DNA of 64,000 nt. Origin: Planktosalinus sp963975935. Lineage in GTDB: Bacteria > Bacteroidota > Bacteroidia > Flavobacteriales > Flavobacteriaceae. A program made the translations under genes and the position numbers. The notes beneath the pieces were generated by a model. That model was not told where the DNA came from, made no database searches, and worked only from the letters and a program-made list of their open reading frames with translations. The stretch covers positions 186,001-250,000 of the forward strand of contig CAXBIQ010000002.1 of NCBI GenBank assembly GCA_963975935.1, written 5' to 3'. Position 1 is the first letter of the stretch. Each line of letters starts with the position of its first letter. Below are positions 25,776-34,592 of this stretch, one piece after another.

Positions 25776-25782
25776 ATTTTTG
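25775..25782 (+). promoter_or_regulatory. Bacteroidetes -7 promoter box for the DUF4331 genes
   Basis: TATTTTTG fits TAnnTTTG and is followed by GCAAC, 25 bases upstream of the ATG at 25808. Only weak -33 candidates exist (a TTG at 25748-25750, 24 bases away). The overlap with the palindrome suggests control. Confidence 0.6.
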
Positions 25783-25807
25783 CAACTTTAATTTAAAATT
25801 TATCAAA

Positions 25808-26506
25808 ATGAATAGAACAAAACTGGTATCTGCACTTGCCATCTTAGGCTTGCTCATTGCAACACCATTTCTTATCTCAGGAGATCACATAGACGCTCCC
25901 GGTGTTACCGGAACCACTTCAGACCTTACCGGCTTTTATGCTTTTGAAGGAGAAACATCAAACAATCTGGTTCTCATTGCAAACTTGCAAGGGTTTTTAC
26001 CGTCAGGAACTGCTACCGAAGGCGCTACGTTTGATGAAGATGTGTTGGTGGAGTTTAATATTGATACTGACGGAGACCTTACTGAAGATTTAATTATACA
26101 AGCGATTAAAAGAGGTGATACTATGTATTTCTTTGGGCCTGCAGTACCATCTTCTACCGGTCTTCAAAGTGAAATTGCCACGTTTGCAAATATGAATAAA
26201 GTCGCTATCTCATCGGGTGTGAGCGATGCTCAGGCCATTGTTGCAGAAAGCAACGGGATGAAATTTTTTGCCGGTCCCAGGGATGATCCCTTTTTCTTTG
26301 ACCTTGAGAGGTTTAATGAAGTTGCAAATGGTGAAGTGGATGGTTTTAATGCAGTGGGAACCGACACCTTTGCAGGTACCAATGTATTGTCAATAGCCAT
26401 TGAATTACCAAAATCCATGCTGGGTACAGGTTCTGTGGGTACAAACCCATTTCAACCGGCAACACCAGTCTATTCTATGTGGGTAGAAACCAAAAGAAAA
26501 CAATAA
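25808..26506 (+). CDS. DUF4331 family protein, N-terminal half
   Basis: The 232-residue product has a signal peptide (MNRTKLVSALAILGLLIATP) and DUF4331 motifs in order: HIDAPGVTGTTSDLTGFYAF, VEFNIDTDGDLTEDL, FAGPRDDPFFFDLERF, TNVLSIAIELPKSML and a final SMWVETKR. In the usual single-chain family this is followed by a second half starting near RxGRPAI; here that half is in the next gene, 17 bases on. The protein is exported, role unknown. A frame also open to 25706 adds no signal-like residues, so ATG 25808 is preferred. Confidence 0.87.
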   Translation: MNRTKLVSALAILGLLIATPFLISGDHIDAPGVTGTTSDLTGFYAFEGETSNNLVLIANLQGFLPSGTATEGATFDEDVLVEFNIDTDGDLTEDLIIQAIKRGDTMYFFGPAVPSSTGLQSEIATFANMNKVAISSGVSDAQAIVAESNGMKFFAGPRDDPFFFDLERFNEVANGEVDGFNAVGTDTFAGTNVLSIAIELPKSMLGTGSVGTNPFQPATPVYSMWVETKRKQ

Positions 26507-26523
26507 ACCTGAAAGTAAAAAAG

Positions 26524-27198
26524 ATGAAAAAAATAGTATATACAAGTTTGATTTTATTTGCCGCATTATTCTTTGTTCAATGTAGTGAAGATGATAACAA
26601 TAATGTGATTGATCCTGACGCTACCTGCAGCGATGGAATTCAAAATGGCGATGAAGATGGTATCGATTGTGGCGGAAGTGTTTGTGAGCCATGTGATGAT
26701 GAACCCACAGGGTTGGATTTTTCAGGCACTTATGTTCAGGAAGACCAGGTGGGAAGACCTGCAATTTCACGAGTATATATAACGCCGGGGCTTAGTGATG
26801 ACTTCAATACAACCATTCCTTCTGAAATGACCTCGGTCTTTCAGGAAAATATTCAGACTAACCTGGAAATACTCAACCCTGATTTTGACTCAAATGGAGG
26901 CAATGGCTTAGGAACAAATCAAGATGCTGTTGAATTCACCACCATGCTTTCAAGAGATGTCTTGTGGGTGGCACAAAACGGCGCAACCACATTCTACGAT
27001 GGAAATACAATTCTAACCGGAAGAAGGTTGCAGGATGATGTTATGGATTTTCATTTACGATTACTTTTTGGCGGGCCTGATTTAGAAAACCCAATAAACG
27101 ATGGTAGTGGAGATGACCCCCTTTTAATTTCTGACGGTGTTGACTCAAACGATAAAGATTTCTTAGCTGGATTTCCTTATCTCGCGCCACCTTTTTAG
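26524..27198 (+). CDS. DUF4331 C-terminal-half lipoprotein
   Basis: The 224-residue protein begins with a lipoprotein signal (MKKIVYTSLILFAALFFVQC), a short CSDGIQNGDEDGIDCGGSVC segment that is a frequent Flavobacteriia linker, and then the DUF4331 tail: QVGRPAISRVYITPG, FYDGNTILTGRRLQDDVMDF, then KDFLAGFPYLAPPF. These correspond to the family's GRPAINTVF and GRRLxDDVIDxxL stretches. So the two adjacent genes carry complementary halves, each with its own export signal. They probably associate outside the cytoplasm. Not a frameshift: a new ATG and signal peptide follow the first stop. Confidence 0.85.
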   Translation: MKKIVYTSLILFAALFFVQCSEDDNNNVIDPDATCSDGIQNGDEDGIDCGGSVCEPCDDEPTGLDFSGTYVQEDQVGRPAISRVYITPGLSDDFNTTIPSEMTSVFQENIQTNLEILNPDFDSNGGNGLGTNQDAVEFTTMLSRDVLWVAQNGATTFYDGNTILTGRRLQDDVMDFHLRLLFGGPDLENPINDGSGDDPLLISDGVDSNDKDFLAGFPYLAPPF

Positions 27199-27221
27199 TT
27201 AGAATATACTTATGAAACTAT

Positions 27222-27258
27222 AAAAATACCTGAGAATATAACTCAGGTATTTTTTTAT
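27222..27258 (+). terminator. Intrinsic terminator after the DUF4331 pair
   Basis: AAATACCTGAG (27224-27234) pairs perfectly with CTCAGGTATTT (27242-27252) and is followed by a T run. Confidence 0.9.
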
Positions 27259-27338
27259 TTAAAACCGAAAGCAAAACTTTTTCGTATGTATTACAGTTAG
27301 TTGATAGTTGGGCTAGTCACCCAACGCAAATAGTCAAG

Positions 27339-27364
27339 ATCAACAATTTGTTTGTTGGTTTTTT
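27339..27364 (+). terminator. Second T-tailed hairpin
   Basis: ATCAACAA (27339-27346) pairs with TTGTTGGT (27352-27359), with one G-T pair, followed by TTTTTC. Weak but terminator-like. Confidence 0.45.
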
Positions 27365-27385
27365 CAGAGTTTTTTTGTTAGTGGA

Positions 27386-27414
27386 AAACGCCTCAAACTT
27401 TTGGGGCGTTTTTT
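27386..27414 (+). terminator. Third T-tailed hairpin
   Basis: AACGCCTCAAA pairs with TTTGGGGCGTT (a G-T pair in the middle), followed by T run. Strong terminator shape with no gene directly in front on the + strand, which suggests that something short is transcribed upstream of it. Confidence 0.7.
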
Positions 27415-27522
27415 ATATAAGAATTCAAAATACATCAATAAAACTTTAGAAACATTAACTACAGAAAATCGTGTAATGAGTTGTGAATACATTAATGCGG
27501 GATTAAATAAAGAGTTATCCCT

Positions 27523-28311
27523 TTATATTGTTCCCAAAGTATAGAGTTGGGTAAGGGTAGGAGTTTCACTTCCGCCTGCAGGCTCAAGTGTTATTCCAAA
27601 GGCTTCGCTGTCAGGGATATCCTGTAATATGAAAACTTTGTTTTCATCGGTAGTAAAGTCATCAAGTAAACCAATGCTCGTGGGTGTTAAAGGATCGAGC
27701 TTAAGTGACCAGACCTGATAGACCATGCCTTCAGGTGGTTCGGGAAGTCCTTTTGCATCCAGATGAACGGTTTTACTTTCTTTATTATAAAAGACCTTTG
27801 CAAATGCATCAGGAGCAACTTCAGCATTTCCGGGTAGGTTTACAACATCAATATTTTTGTCCCTTATTACTTCAAGAAGTTGCCGGGTATTTTCTAAATT
27901 GTCTTCTGCAGATACAATCTGCTCTTCAAGCATTTTATTTTGATTCTTAATATCAACTATTTGATTGCTCAGGTCGTTGTTTTGTTTCATCATCCACATT
28001 AATCCACCTATAAATAAAATAGCTGCAGCCCATCCTGTAATGGCCGGCCAGTTTGTTTTTCGTTCCAGTGTATAAACTTTTCTGTCTGAAGGCTTTATTC
28101 TGGATACAATTGTGTTCCAGATATTGTTTGAAACCCCGGGTGATACCCCTTCAGAGAGTTTTTTTAAACTGGTTTCAATTTTTTCAATCTCTTCCCTCAC
28201 TTCGGGAAATTTGTTTGCAGCCTCAACTACTTCTTTGTTTTCGGCTTCAGAGAGTGTGCCGTAAACAAAAAGTTCAAGTTTTCCGGATGCTATGTATTCT
28301 TGTGCGTTCAT
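27523..28311 (-). CDS. Membrane-bound anti-sigma factor (RskA-like)
   Basis: The 262-residue protein has a cytoplasmic N-terminal region with the ASKA-like start (ELFVYGTLSEAENKEVVEAA), one transmembrane segment (ITGWAAAILFIGGLMWMM), a coiled coil (LSNQIVDIKNQNKMLEEQI) and the extracytoplasmic RskA domain (PEPPEGMVYQVWSLKLDP, FGITLEPAGGSETPTL). It should hold the sigma factor encoded 4 bases upstream until a signal releases it. The pair converges on the DUF4331 genes. Such pairs are often near DUF4331 genes elsewhere, so they may be a target, but this is inference. Confidence 0.88.
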   Translation of the reverse strand: MNAQEYIASGKLELFVYGTLSEAENKEVVEAANKFPEVREEIEKIETSLKKLSEGVSPGVSNNIWNTIVSRIKPSDRKVYTLERKTNWPAITGWAAAILFIGGLMWMMKQNNDLSNQIVDIKNQNKMLEEQIVSAEDNLENTRQLLEVIRDKNIDVVNLPGNAEVAPDAFAKVFYNKESKTVHLDAKGLPEPPEGMVYQVWSLKLDPLTPTSIGLLDDFTTDENKVFILQDIPDSEAFGITLEPAGGSETPTLTQLYTLGTI

Positions 28312-28315
28312 TTAA

Positions 28316-28846
28316 TTAATCTTCCATCGATTGTCGCAACGTGTTGAGGCAATTTCTGTTTCTTGTTTTAATGGTTCCTAATGGGATTTCCAGTGTTTCA
28401 GAGGCTTCTACCTGTGTATAACCTTTAAAGTAAAGTAAATCAATAATTTTAATACAAAGAGGCTCCAGTGCTTTTACAAATTTGCGTAACCCTATGGTAT
28501 CTGTTTTTTGATTTAAATTTCCGGAGTCCTCCAGGATATGTACGAAATTATCGGCATCTAAGTTTTTTCTACTATTCTTAAAAGCTTTTGAACGTGTCTT
28601 ATCAATAGCCGCATTGCGTGCAATGTTTAAAATCCAGGTAAAAAAACGTCCTTTGGTACTCGAATATGTATCTGCTTTGTCCCAGACTTTGACAAAAACA
28701 TCCTGAAGTACCTCTTCAGCAAGATCCTTGTCCAAAACAATACTGTATATAATACCAAATGTACTTTCAGAGTACATTTCATAGAGCTTTGAAAATGCTT
28801 TTTCGTTACGGTTTTGTAATTGTAGGATTAAATCGTCTGGCTGCAT
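28316..28846 (-). CDS. RNA polymerase ECF sigma factor (SigK-like)
   Basis: The 176-residue protein carries sigma region 2 (FSKLYEMYSESTFGIIYSIV, LDKDLAEEVLQDVFVKVWDK, FTWILNIARNAAIDKTRSK) and region 4 (YFKGYTQVEASETLEIPLGT, IKTRNRNCLNTLRQSM). The partner anti-sigma gene starts 4 bases after its stop, the standard arrangement for SigK/RskA-type pairs. The 345-base upstream gap to the M36 peptidase gene holds its promoter. Confidence 0.92.
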   Translation of the reverse strand: MQPDDLILQLQNRNEKAFSKLYEMYSESTFGIIYSIVLDKDLAEEVLQDVFVKVWDKADTYSSTKGRFFTWILNIARNAAIDKTRSKAFKNSRKNLDADNFVHILEDSGNLNQKTDTIGLRKFVKALEPLCIKIIDLLYFKGYTQVEASETLEIPLGTIKTRNRNCLNTLRQSMED

Positions 28847-29191
28847 TGGTGTGTTATAGGAAATGCTAATCTAATAAAAAAATATATAATTGAAGGCATT
28901 TTCAGAATAAAGACTTAATAAGATCATTTTTACAAACTATTATGTATTTCATCGAAAAAATATATGATTACATCGATAAAATAAGAGTTTTAATTAATAT
29001 TGGCAATATTTTAATAAATATCAAAATTTACCATTTGTGTTATTAATATGTTCAAATTCAAAAAATTAGCTTTTGAGTTTTTTTAATGATATTATTAAAT
29101 TGCAAGAATAATATTTTGAATATTTATGATGACAATAATTAAATAAAACGATGTTTAAATAATATTATTAACCAACCATAATTTTCAAACT
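28847..29191. other. AT-rich divergent region between sigma factor and M36 peptidase
   Basis: No gene found in 345 bases. AATATTG (28996-29002), one central G, then CAATATT (29004-29010) form an imperfectly centred palindrome that could be an operator. A direct near-repeat of CATCGA (about 28949 and 28972) is also visible. No full TTTG-TAnnTTTG promoter was found in either direction, consistent with ECF-dependent expression, although that is only suggestive. Confidence 0.4.
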
Positions 29192-32100
29192 ATGAAAAAG
29201 ACAGTTACTTTTATTTTATTTCTATGTTTTGTAGTATTGCCAAATTCCTTTTTTGGACAAAACTACAATCAATTCATTGACAAAGAATTCCAGAGACTAA
29301 CCTCTGAGAAAAAAATCACGAAAGCTGATGCAATATGGCAGGTCACAAGTGAGCATGTGAGTCGTACAAGTGGCACGCATCACGTTTATTTCAGACAGGT
29401 AGTAGATGGCCTTGAAGTCAATGGATCTGAATCAAGCATGCATATCAGCTCAGATGGAAGTGTTCTTACCAAACACTTAAATTTTATTGATAATATCTCG
29501 CAAAGAGTCCAAAGCGGTACTTCGCCGGGCATTTCTGCAAAGCAGGCTGTTGAGTCTGCTGCAGCAAAATTAGGATACACTTTAAAAGAAAACCTGAAAG
29601 TCATTGAAAAAAAATCAGGAACAGCACAAGAGACGCTGCTTAGTAAAGGAGGAATATCAATAAGCGATATTCCGGCAAAGTTGATGTACCACAAACTCGA
29701 TAACGGGAACATTAAACTCGTTTGGGATATTTCTATAGAACATATTTCTAAAGTGGAATGGTATAGTTTAAAGATTGATGCAAGCACGGGTGAAATATTA
29801 GACCAGATAAATTGGACAGTATCCTGTAATTTATCACACACACACGACCACGATGAGGAACCTCATGCTTTTCTTCATACTGAAGATTATTCAAATGATG
29901 AAAATGCCCTTTTAACAGGAAGCTACCGTGTTTTTGCAATGCCCATAGAAAGCCCTTATTTTGGTTCCAGGACTTTGGAAACAAACGTTGTTAACACTGT
30001 TGCTTCTCCTTTTGGCTGGCATGACACTAACGGTGTACCAGGTCCAGAATTTACGGTAACAAGAGGTAACAATGCAAATGCATATGAAGATGGTGATAAT
30101 CCGGGCTTTCAACCAGACGGTGGACCAACGCTAAATTTTGACTTTCCATTTAACCCCGTTTACACCTCAGGAGATCAATCTGAAGCAGCAGCTATCACAA
30201 ACTTATTTTACTGGACAAATATTACCCATGATTTGATTTATATGTATGGTTTTGATGAAGCCAGTGGAAATTTTCAAGCCAATAATTATGGAAATGGTGG
30301 ATTGGGTAACGACTGGGTAAGATCTGAAGCTCAGGATGGCAGCGGAAGCTGTAATGCAAACTTCAGTACTCCGCCCGATGGAAGTCTGCCAAGAATGCAA
30401 ATGTATGTTTGTGGTAATCAGGATGGAGATTTTGATAATTTGGTAATTGTACATGAATATGCTCACGGGATTACTAACCGTTTAACAGGTGGTGCAGCCG
30501 CAGCGGGATGTCTTGGTAATCAGGAACAAATGGGTGAAGGATGGAGTGATTGGTATGGGTTATTAATGACAATGGAAGTGGGTGATACCTCAACAGATTC
30601 CAGAGCTGTGGGAACTTATCTTTTTGGGCAAGGCCCTGGAGGACTTGGAATAAGACCATTCCCATACAGTACAGATATGGCAGTTAATCCCCAAACCTAT
30701 GATGACATCAAAACGGCCGCTGTGCCACATGGGGTAGGTTCTGTATGGTCAACCATGCTTTGGGAAATGACCTGGAATTTAATCGATGACTACGGGTTTG
30801 ACCCTGATTTTTATAATGGCGCCGGAGGAAATAATATTGCTCTTAATTTAGTAACAGAAGCCCTTAAACTTCAACCTTGTAGTCCGGGTTTTGTTGACGG
30901 TAGAGATGCTATTCTTGCAGCAGATGTTTCACTATATGGTGGAGCAAACCAGTGTGCAATCTGGGATGCATTCGCTAAGAGAGGACTAGGTGTTAGTGCA
31001 GATCAGGGTTCGTCAAACAGCAGGTCTGACGGAACTGAGGCGTTTGATACCCCATCAGGACAAGCAAGTTTCACAGCACCCGGAGATTTATGTGAAGCTG
31101 CAGGTATTCTTACAAATTTAAGTGGCGGAAGCCCTACAGGAGGAGTCTATAGCGGTCCAGGGGTTACAGATGACGGAAACGGTACAACATACTCTTTTGA
31201 CCCTGCAGTAGCAGGTGTTGGTGTACATACAATTACTTACTCAACGCCCGCAACTATTTGCGCACCTGCTTCATCTGCAGATGACAGCATAGAAGTATTA
31301 GAAGCACTGATTGTTTCCTGTCAAGCTGATATTACGGTAAATGTTGACGCAGGTTCCTGTAGCGCAGTAGTAGTGTTTACACCACCAAATGGGGTGTCTG
31401 GCTGTAGTGCGGAATATTTTGAAAATTTTGATGGTGTAACCACACCTTCTTTACCTGCCGGATGGTCTTTCATTCAGGATTCAGGCACAGCAATTGATTG
31501 GGTTACCACAAGCGTAAGCTCTAGTTCATCTCCAAATTCTGTCTTTGCAAACGATCCTGCAGGGGTAAACTTATCATCTTTGATATCTCCGCCCATAGAA
31601 ATAGGAAGTACTTCTGCACAATTGATATTTAAAAACAGGTATCAGACGGAGAATGGTTATGATGGCATGGTGTTAGAATATACCACAAACGGTGGAACTA
31701 CATGGAGTGACATCCTGAATGGAGGAGGAACCTTTTTATCAGGGGGATACAACGGTACATTAGATACTTGTTGTAGTAATCCCCTACCCGGAAGGCAAGC
31801 ATGGACAGGCAATTCCGGAGGCTTTATTGATACTGTAATTAATCTGGCAGCTTCACTTGACGGAGAGACAATTCAATTCAGATGGAGAATGGGGTCTGAC
31901 AATATAGTTGGTTCAACAGGGGTTTGGTTAGATGATGTAAATGTGAAAGGTATATTTTCACCAGCCCCGGTAACAACTCAAATTGAAGGCCTTCCCTCAG
32001 GAAGCGACTTCCCAATAGGAACTACAAACAACATTTTTGAAATTGAAGATGCCTCAGGTAATATTGAAACCTGTTCATTTGAAGTTACTGTGATAGACAA

Positions 32101-33346
32101 CATCAACCCTGTAGCTATAGGACAGGATTTTACTGTTCAACTTGACGGAAGCGGATTGGCTGCTATTACAGTTGCAGATATAGATAACGGATCTTCTGAC
32201 AACTGTTCTATTGACACTATCTCTTTGGATATAACGGAATTTACGTGTGCTGACCTCGGTCCAAATACAGTAACACTTACTGTAGCAGATGAAGCCGGAA
32301 ATACTGATACTGTTCAGGTTACAGTAACAGTAGAAGATAATTTAAATCCCGTTGTTCAAGCTCAGGACATTACTGTCTTTTTGAACGCAAGCGGTCTGGC
32401 TACCATTACACCTGCAGATATTGATGACGGTTCTTCAGACAATTGTTCAATAGATACGATGTCATTGGATATAACGGAATTTACCTGTGCTGACCTTGGT
32501 CCAAATCTTGTAACCCTTACAGTAACAGATGAAGCCGGTAATTCAAATAGCGCTCAGGCTACCGTTACCGTTGAAGACAACCTGGTGCCGGTGGCAATTG
32601 GTCAAAACATAACCATCCAGCTCGACGTCAATGGAGAAGCAACAATTTCACCTGCTGATGTTGACAATGGATCAAACGATAATTGTGGTGCCGTAAACCT
32701 ATCTGTTAATGTGTCAAGTTTTACGTGTACCGACGTTGGGCCAAATACAGTTGTGTTAACAGTATCTGACGATGCCGGTAATAGTGCCTCTACTTCAGTA
32801 ACCGTTACGGTAGAAGATACAATGGCTCCTGATTTGACCTGCCCGGCAGATCTTACCGTAGAGGTTGCTTCAGGAACATTATATACCCTGCCTGACTATT
32901 TTGACATGGGTGATGCCTTTGCTACTGATAATTGCACCGACCCAATAACAGACATCGTTCAAAATCCTGCAGCAGGTACTCAATTGAGTGAAGGGGTTTA
33001 CACAATAGAAATTACGGTTACTGATGATTTTGGAAATGAATCAACCTGTGATTTTCAGTTGATAGTTGATGAGTTACTAGGAGTCAATGATCAAATTCTT
33101 AATAGTGATGCTATTATTCTTTATCCAAATCCTACTTCCGGAAATATTGTGTTACAAAATAACAGTGGTATTGATTTGATTTCAGCCAAAATCACTGGCG
33201 TGAACGGTAGGTTGATAAAAACTGTTGACCTTTCAGCAACGCAAACAGAAACATCAATATCCTTAAAAGATTATGCAACCGGTTTGTATTTTATTCAGAT
33301 ACAATCTGAAAATAATATCATTGTCAAGCGGGTAATAAAAAAATAG
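29192..33346 (+). CDS. Large secreted fungalysin-family (M36) metallopeptidase with HYR-like repeats and T9SS tail
   Basis: The 1384-residue protein has a signal peptide (ending SFFGQ), an FTP propeptide region (about 30-220), and the M36 zinc peptidase with HEYAH at residues 421-425 and the third ligand Glu449 in GEGWSDW. A MAM/jelly-roll-like segment (about 745-930) and three near-identical repeats of about 80 residues (32102-32824; core DNCSIDTxSLDITEFTCADL), a fourth diverged repeat (PDLTCPADLTVEV) and a T9SS type A tail (ILYPNPTSGNIVLQ to IIVKRVIKK) follow. It is predicted to be a surface or released protease. It is followed by a strong terminator. Confidence 0.94.
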   Translation: MKKTVTFILFLCFVVLPNSFFGQNYNQFIDKEFQRLTSEKKITKADAIWQVTSEHVSRTSGTHHVYFRQVVDGLEVNGSESSMHISSDGSVLTKHLNFIDNISQRVQSGTSPGISAKQAVESAAAKLGYTLKENLKVIEKKSGTAQETLLSKGGISISDIPAKLMYHKLDNGNIKLVWDISIEHISKVEWYSLKIDASTGEILDQINWTVSCNLSHTHDHDEEPHAFLHTEDYSNDENALLTGSYRVFAMPIESPYFGSRTLETNVVNTVASPFGWHDTNGVPGPEFTVTRGNNANAYEDGDNPGFQPDGGPTLNFDFPFNPVYTSGDQSEAAAITNLFYWTNITHDLIYMYGFDEASGNFQANNYGNGGLGNDWVRSEAQDGSGSCNANFSTPPDGSLPRMQMYVCGNQDGDFDNLVIVHEYAHGITNRLTGGAAAAGCLGNQEQMGEGWSDWYGLLMTMEVGDTSTDSRAVGTYLFGQGPGGLGIRPFPYSTDMAVNPQTYDDIKTAAVPHGVGSVWSTMLWEMTWNLIDDYGFDPDFYNGAGGNNIALNLVTEALKLQPCSPGFVDGRDAILAADVSLYGGANQCAIWDAFAKRGLGVSADQGSSNSRSDGTEAFDTPSGQASFTAPGDLCEAAGILTNLSGGSPTGGVYSGPGVTDDGNGTTYSFDPAVAGVGVHTITYSTPATICAPASSADDSIEVLEALIVSCQADITVNVDAGSCSAVVVFTPPNGVSGCSAEYFENFDGVTTPSLPAGWSFIQDSGTAIDWVTTSVSSSSSPNSVFANDPAGVNLSSLISPPIEIGSTSAQLIFKNRYQTENGYDGMVLEYTTNGGTTWSDILNGGGTFLSGGYNGTLDTCCSNPLPGRQAWTGNSGGFIDTVINLAASLDGETIQFRWRMGSDNIVGSTGVWLDDVNVKGIFSPAPVTTQIEGLPSGSDFPIGTTNNIFEIEDASGNIETCSFEVTVIDNINPVAIGQDFTVQLDGSGLAAITVADIDNGSSDNCSIDTISLDITEFTCADLGPNTVTLTVADEAGNTDTVQVTVTVEDNLNPVVQAQDITVFLNASGLATITPADIDDGSSDNCSIDTMSLDITEFTCADLGPNLVTLTVTDEAGNSNSAQATVTVEDNLVPVAIGQNITIQLDVNGEATISPADVDNGSNDNCGAVNLSVNVSSFTCTDVGPNTVVLTVSDDAGNSASTSVTVTVEDTMAPDLTCPADLTVEVASGTLYTLPDYFDMGDAFATDNCTDPITDIVQNPAAGTQLSEGVYTIEITVTDDFGNESTCDFQLIVDELLGVNDQILNSDAIILYPNPTSGNIVLQNNSGIDLISAKITGVNGRLIKTVDLSATQTETSISLKDYATGLYFIQIQSENNIIVKRVIKK

Positions 33347-33369
33347 TCCTCGCTAAAAGCATATGATTT

Positions 33370-33404
33370 AATGCGCCTGAAAATTTTTCAGGCGCATTTT
33401 TTTA
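33370..33404 (+). terminator. Intrinsic terminator after the M36 peptidase
   Basis: ATGCGCCTGAAAA pairs with TTTTCAGGCGCAT, followed by T run; separates the peptidase from the next operon. Confidence 0.92.
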
Positions 33405-33469
33405 TTTTTTCTGAAACATCCACTTTTTTCTGTCGTCTTTAAAATGACCAACAACTAAAAAAACACCTT

Positions 33470-34015
33470 TTGCCCGAAACAAAACTTTTAATAGAGCAGT
33501 GCAAAGAAAATAACAGAAAGGCACAAATGGCACTTTATTCCAAGTACTGTGATGCGATGTTTATAAATGCACACCGCTACTTAAAAGATATACATGAAGC
33601 CGAAGATGCATTGCAGGAAGCTTTTATTAAAGCTTTTAAGAAACTGGAACAGTATCATGGAGAAGTTGCTTTCGGAGCGTGGTTAAAAAAAATTGTTGTG
33701 CACACCTGTCTTGATAAAATCAAGGCTAAAAAATTTACTGATGTAGAACTGGATGAAGAGGTTTTGTCAATAGCTGAAGAAACCAATTGGTCCATAGCAG
33801 ATGAAATAACGGTTGACGAAGTAAAAAAAGCAATTGAAGAATTGCCTGAAAAATATAAACTGGTGGTGATGCTTTTTTTAATTGAAGGCTATGACCATAG
33901 TGAAATCGCCTCAATATTGAATATTAAGGAAAGCGCTTCACGCATCATTTTACATCGCGGAAAAAAACTTGTATATGAAAAATTAAAACACTTGCAGTAT
34001 GGCACAGGATATTAG
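33470..34015 (+). CDS. RNA polymerase ECF sigma factor
   Basis: The 181-residue protein has region 2 (ALYSKYCDAMFINAHRYLKD, IHEAEDALQEAFIKAFKKLE, FGAWLKKIVVHTCLDKIKAK) and region 4 (LPEKYKLVVMLFLIEGYDHS, EIASILNIKESASRIILHRG). The apparent start is TTG at 33470 (no ATG stands in a suitable position; the first internal Met is residue 20, inside region 2). The stop overlaps the next gene by 17 bases. Three genes are thus coupled: sigma factor, membrane protein, KMEAW-repeat protein. Confidence 0.88.
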   Translation: MPETKLLIEQCKENNRKAQMALYSKYCDAMFINAHRYLKDIHEAEDALQEAFIKAFKKLEQYHGEVAFGAWLKKIVVHTCLDKIKAKKFTDVELDEEVLSIAEETNWSIADEITVDEVKKAIEELPEKYKLVVMLFLIEGYDHSEIASILNIKESASRIILHRGKKLVYEKLKHLQYGTGY

Positions 34016-34592
34016 AGATTTATTAAAGAATGACCCTACAGCTCAAAAAGCTAGTATGAGTAAAGGACACAAGGCCAGATTTATGGAGCGTCTTGATGAT
34101 GAATTCCCTCAAAAGAAATCCGGAAGCTTGTTTATTTTCTTAAGAATTGCTGCTATAGGGTTGATTTTTATCAGCCTGGGATTGCTTTGGTTTCAAAACA
34201 CAACTCCACCAGAACCTGCTGTTGTAACAAATACAAATGATACAGAAGACGTGACCAAAAGTGAAAATCAATTTACACTGGGCGATATTTCCCCCGAATT
34301 TAAAAAGATAGAAAACTACTACCTCACAGGGATTAACATGAAACTTGCCGGCTTGAAAGTTACCGATGAAAATAAAGAATTTTTGGAAGCATACATGGAG
34401 CGTTTGCAAGTTCTTGATGAAGAATACAACGCTTTGAATACTGAACTCAACACTTTGGGACCAAATGAACAAACCATCACGGCACTTATTGAAAATTTAA
34501 AACTAAGACTGGATTTACTAATCAAACTTAATAATAAACTTCATCAATTTAAACAATCAGAAAATGAACAGATCAATCAACAACAAGCTTAG
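33999..34592 (+). CDS. Membrane protein, likely anti-sigma partner
   Basis: The 197-residue protein has a cytoplasmic N-terminus (AQDIRDLLKNDPTAQKASM), one transmembrane segment (LFIFLRIAAIGLIFISLGLL), and a periplasmic helical part (FLEAYMERLQVLDEEYNALN). The 17-base overlap with the sigma gene, plus one-TM topology, suggests anti-sigma function, although no clear anti-sigma domain can be recognised. It overlaps the next gene by 29 bases. Confidence 0.78.
   Translation: MAQDIRDLLKNDPTAQKASMSKGHKARFMERLDDEFPQKKSGSLFIFLRIAAIGLIFISLGLLWFQNTTPPEPAVVTNTNDTEDVTKSENQFTLGDISPEFKKIENYYLTGINMKLAGLKVTDENKEFLEAYMERLQVLDEEYNALNTELNTLGPNEQTITALIENLKLRLDLLIKLNNKLHQFKQSENEQINQQQA

Larger units (their letters stand above)
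27199..27522. other. Intergenic region with a series of hairpins
   Basis: Between the DUF4331 genes and the anti-sigma gene there is no ORF of interest. It contains a terminator (27222-27258), a stem GTTGGG/CCCAAC (27307-27325), a second T-tailed hairpin (27339-27364) and a third (27386-27414). Beyond 27420 I see nothing. A small RNA between the first and last hairpins is possible, but no clear promoter box was found. Confidence 0.45.

Noticed and set aside
26479..26523. DUF4331 genes as one gene broken by frameshift
   Set aside because: The first chain ends at a natural domain boundary, and the second begins with a complete lipoprotein signal peptide, so two genes are more likely than an interrupted one.
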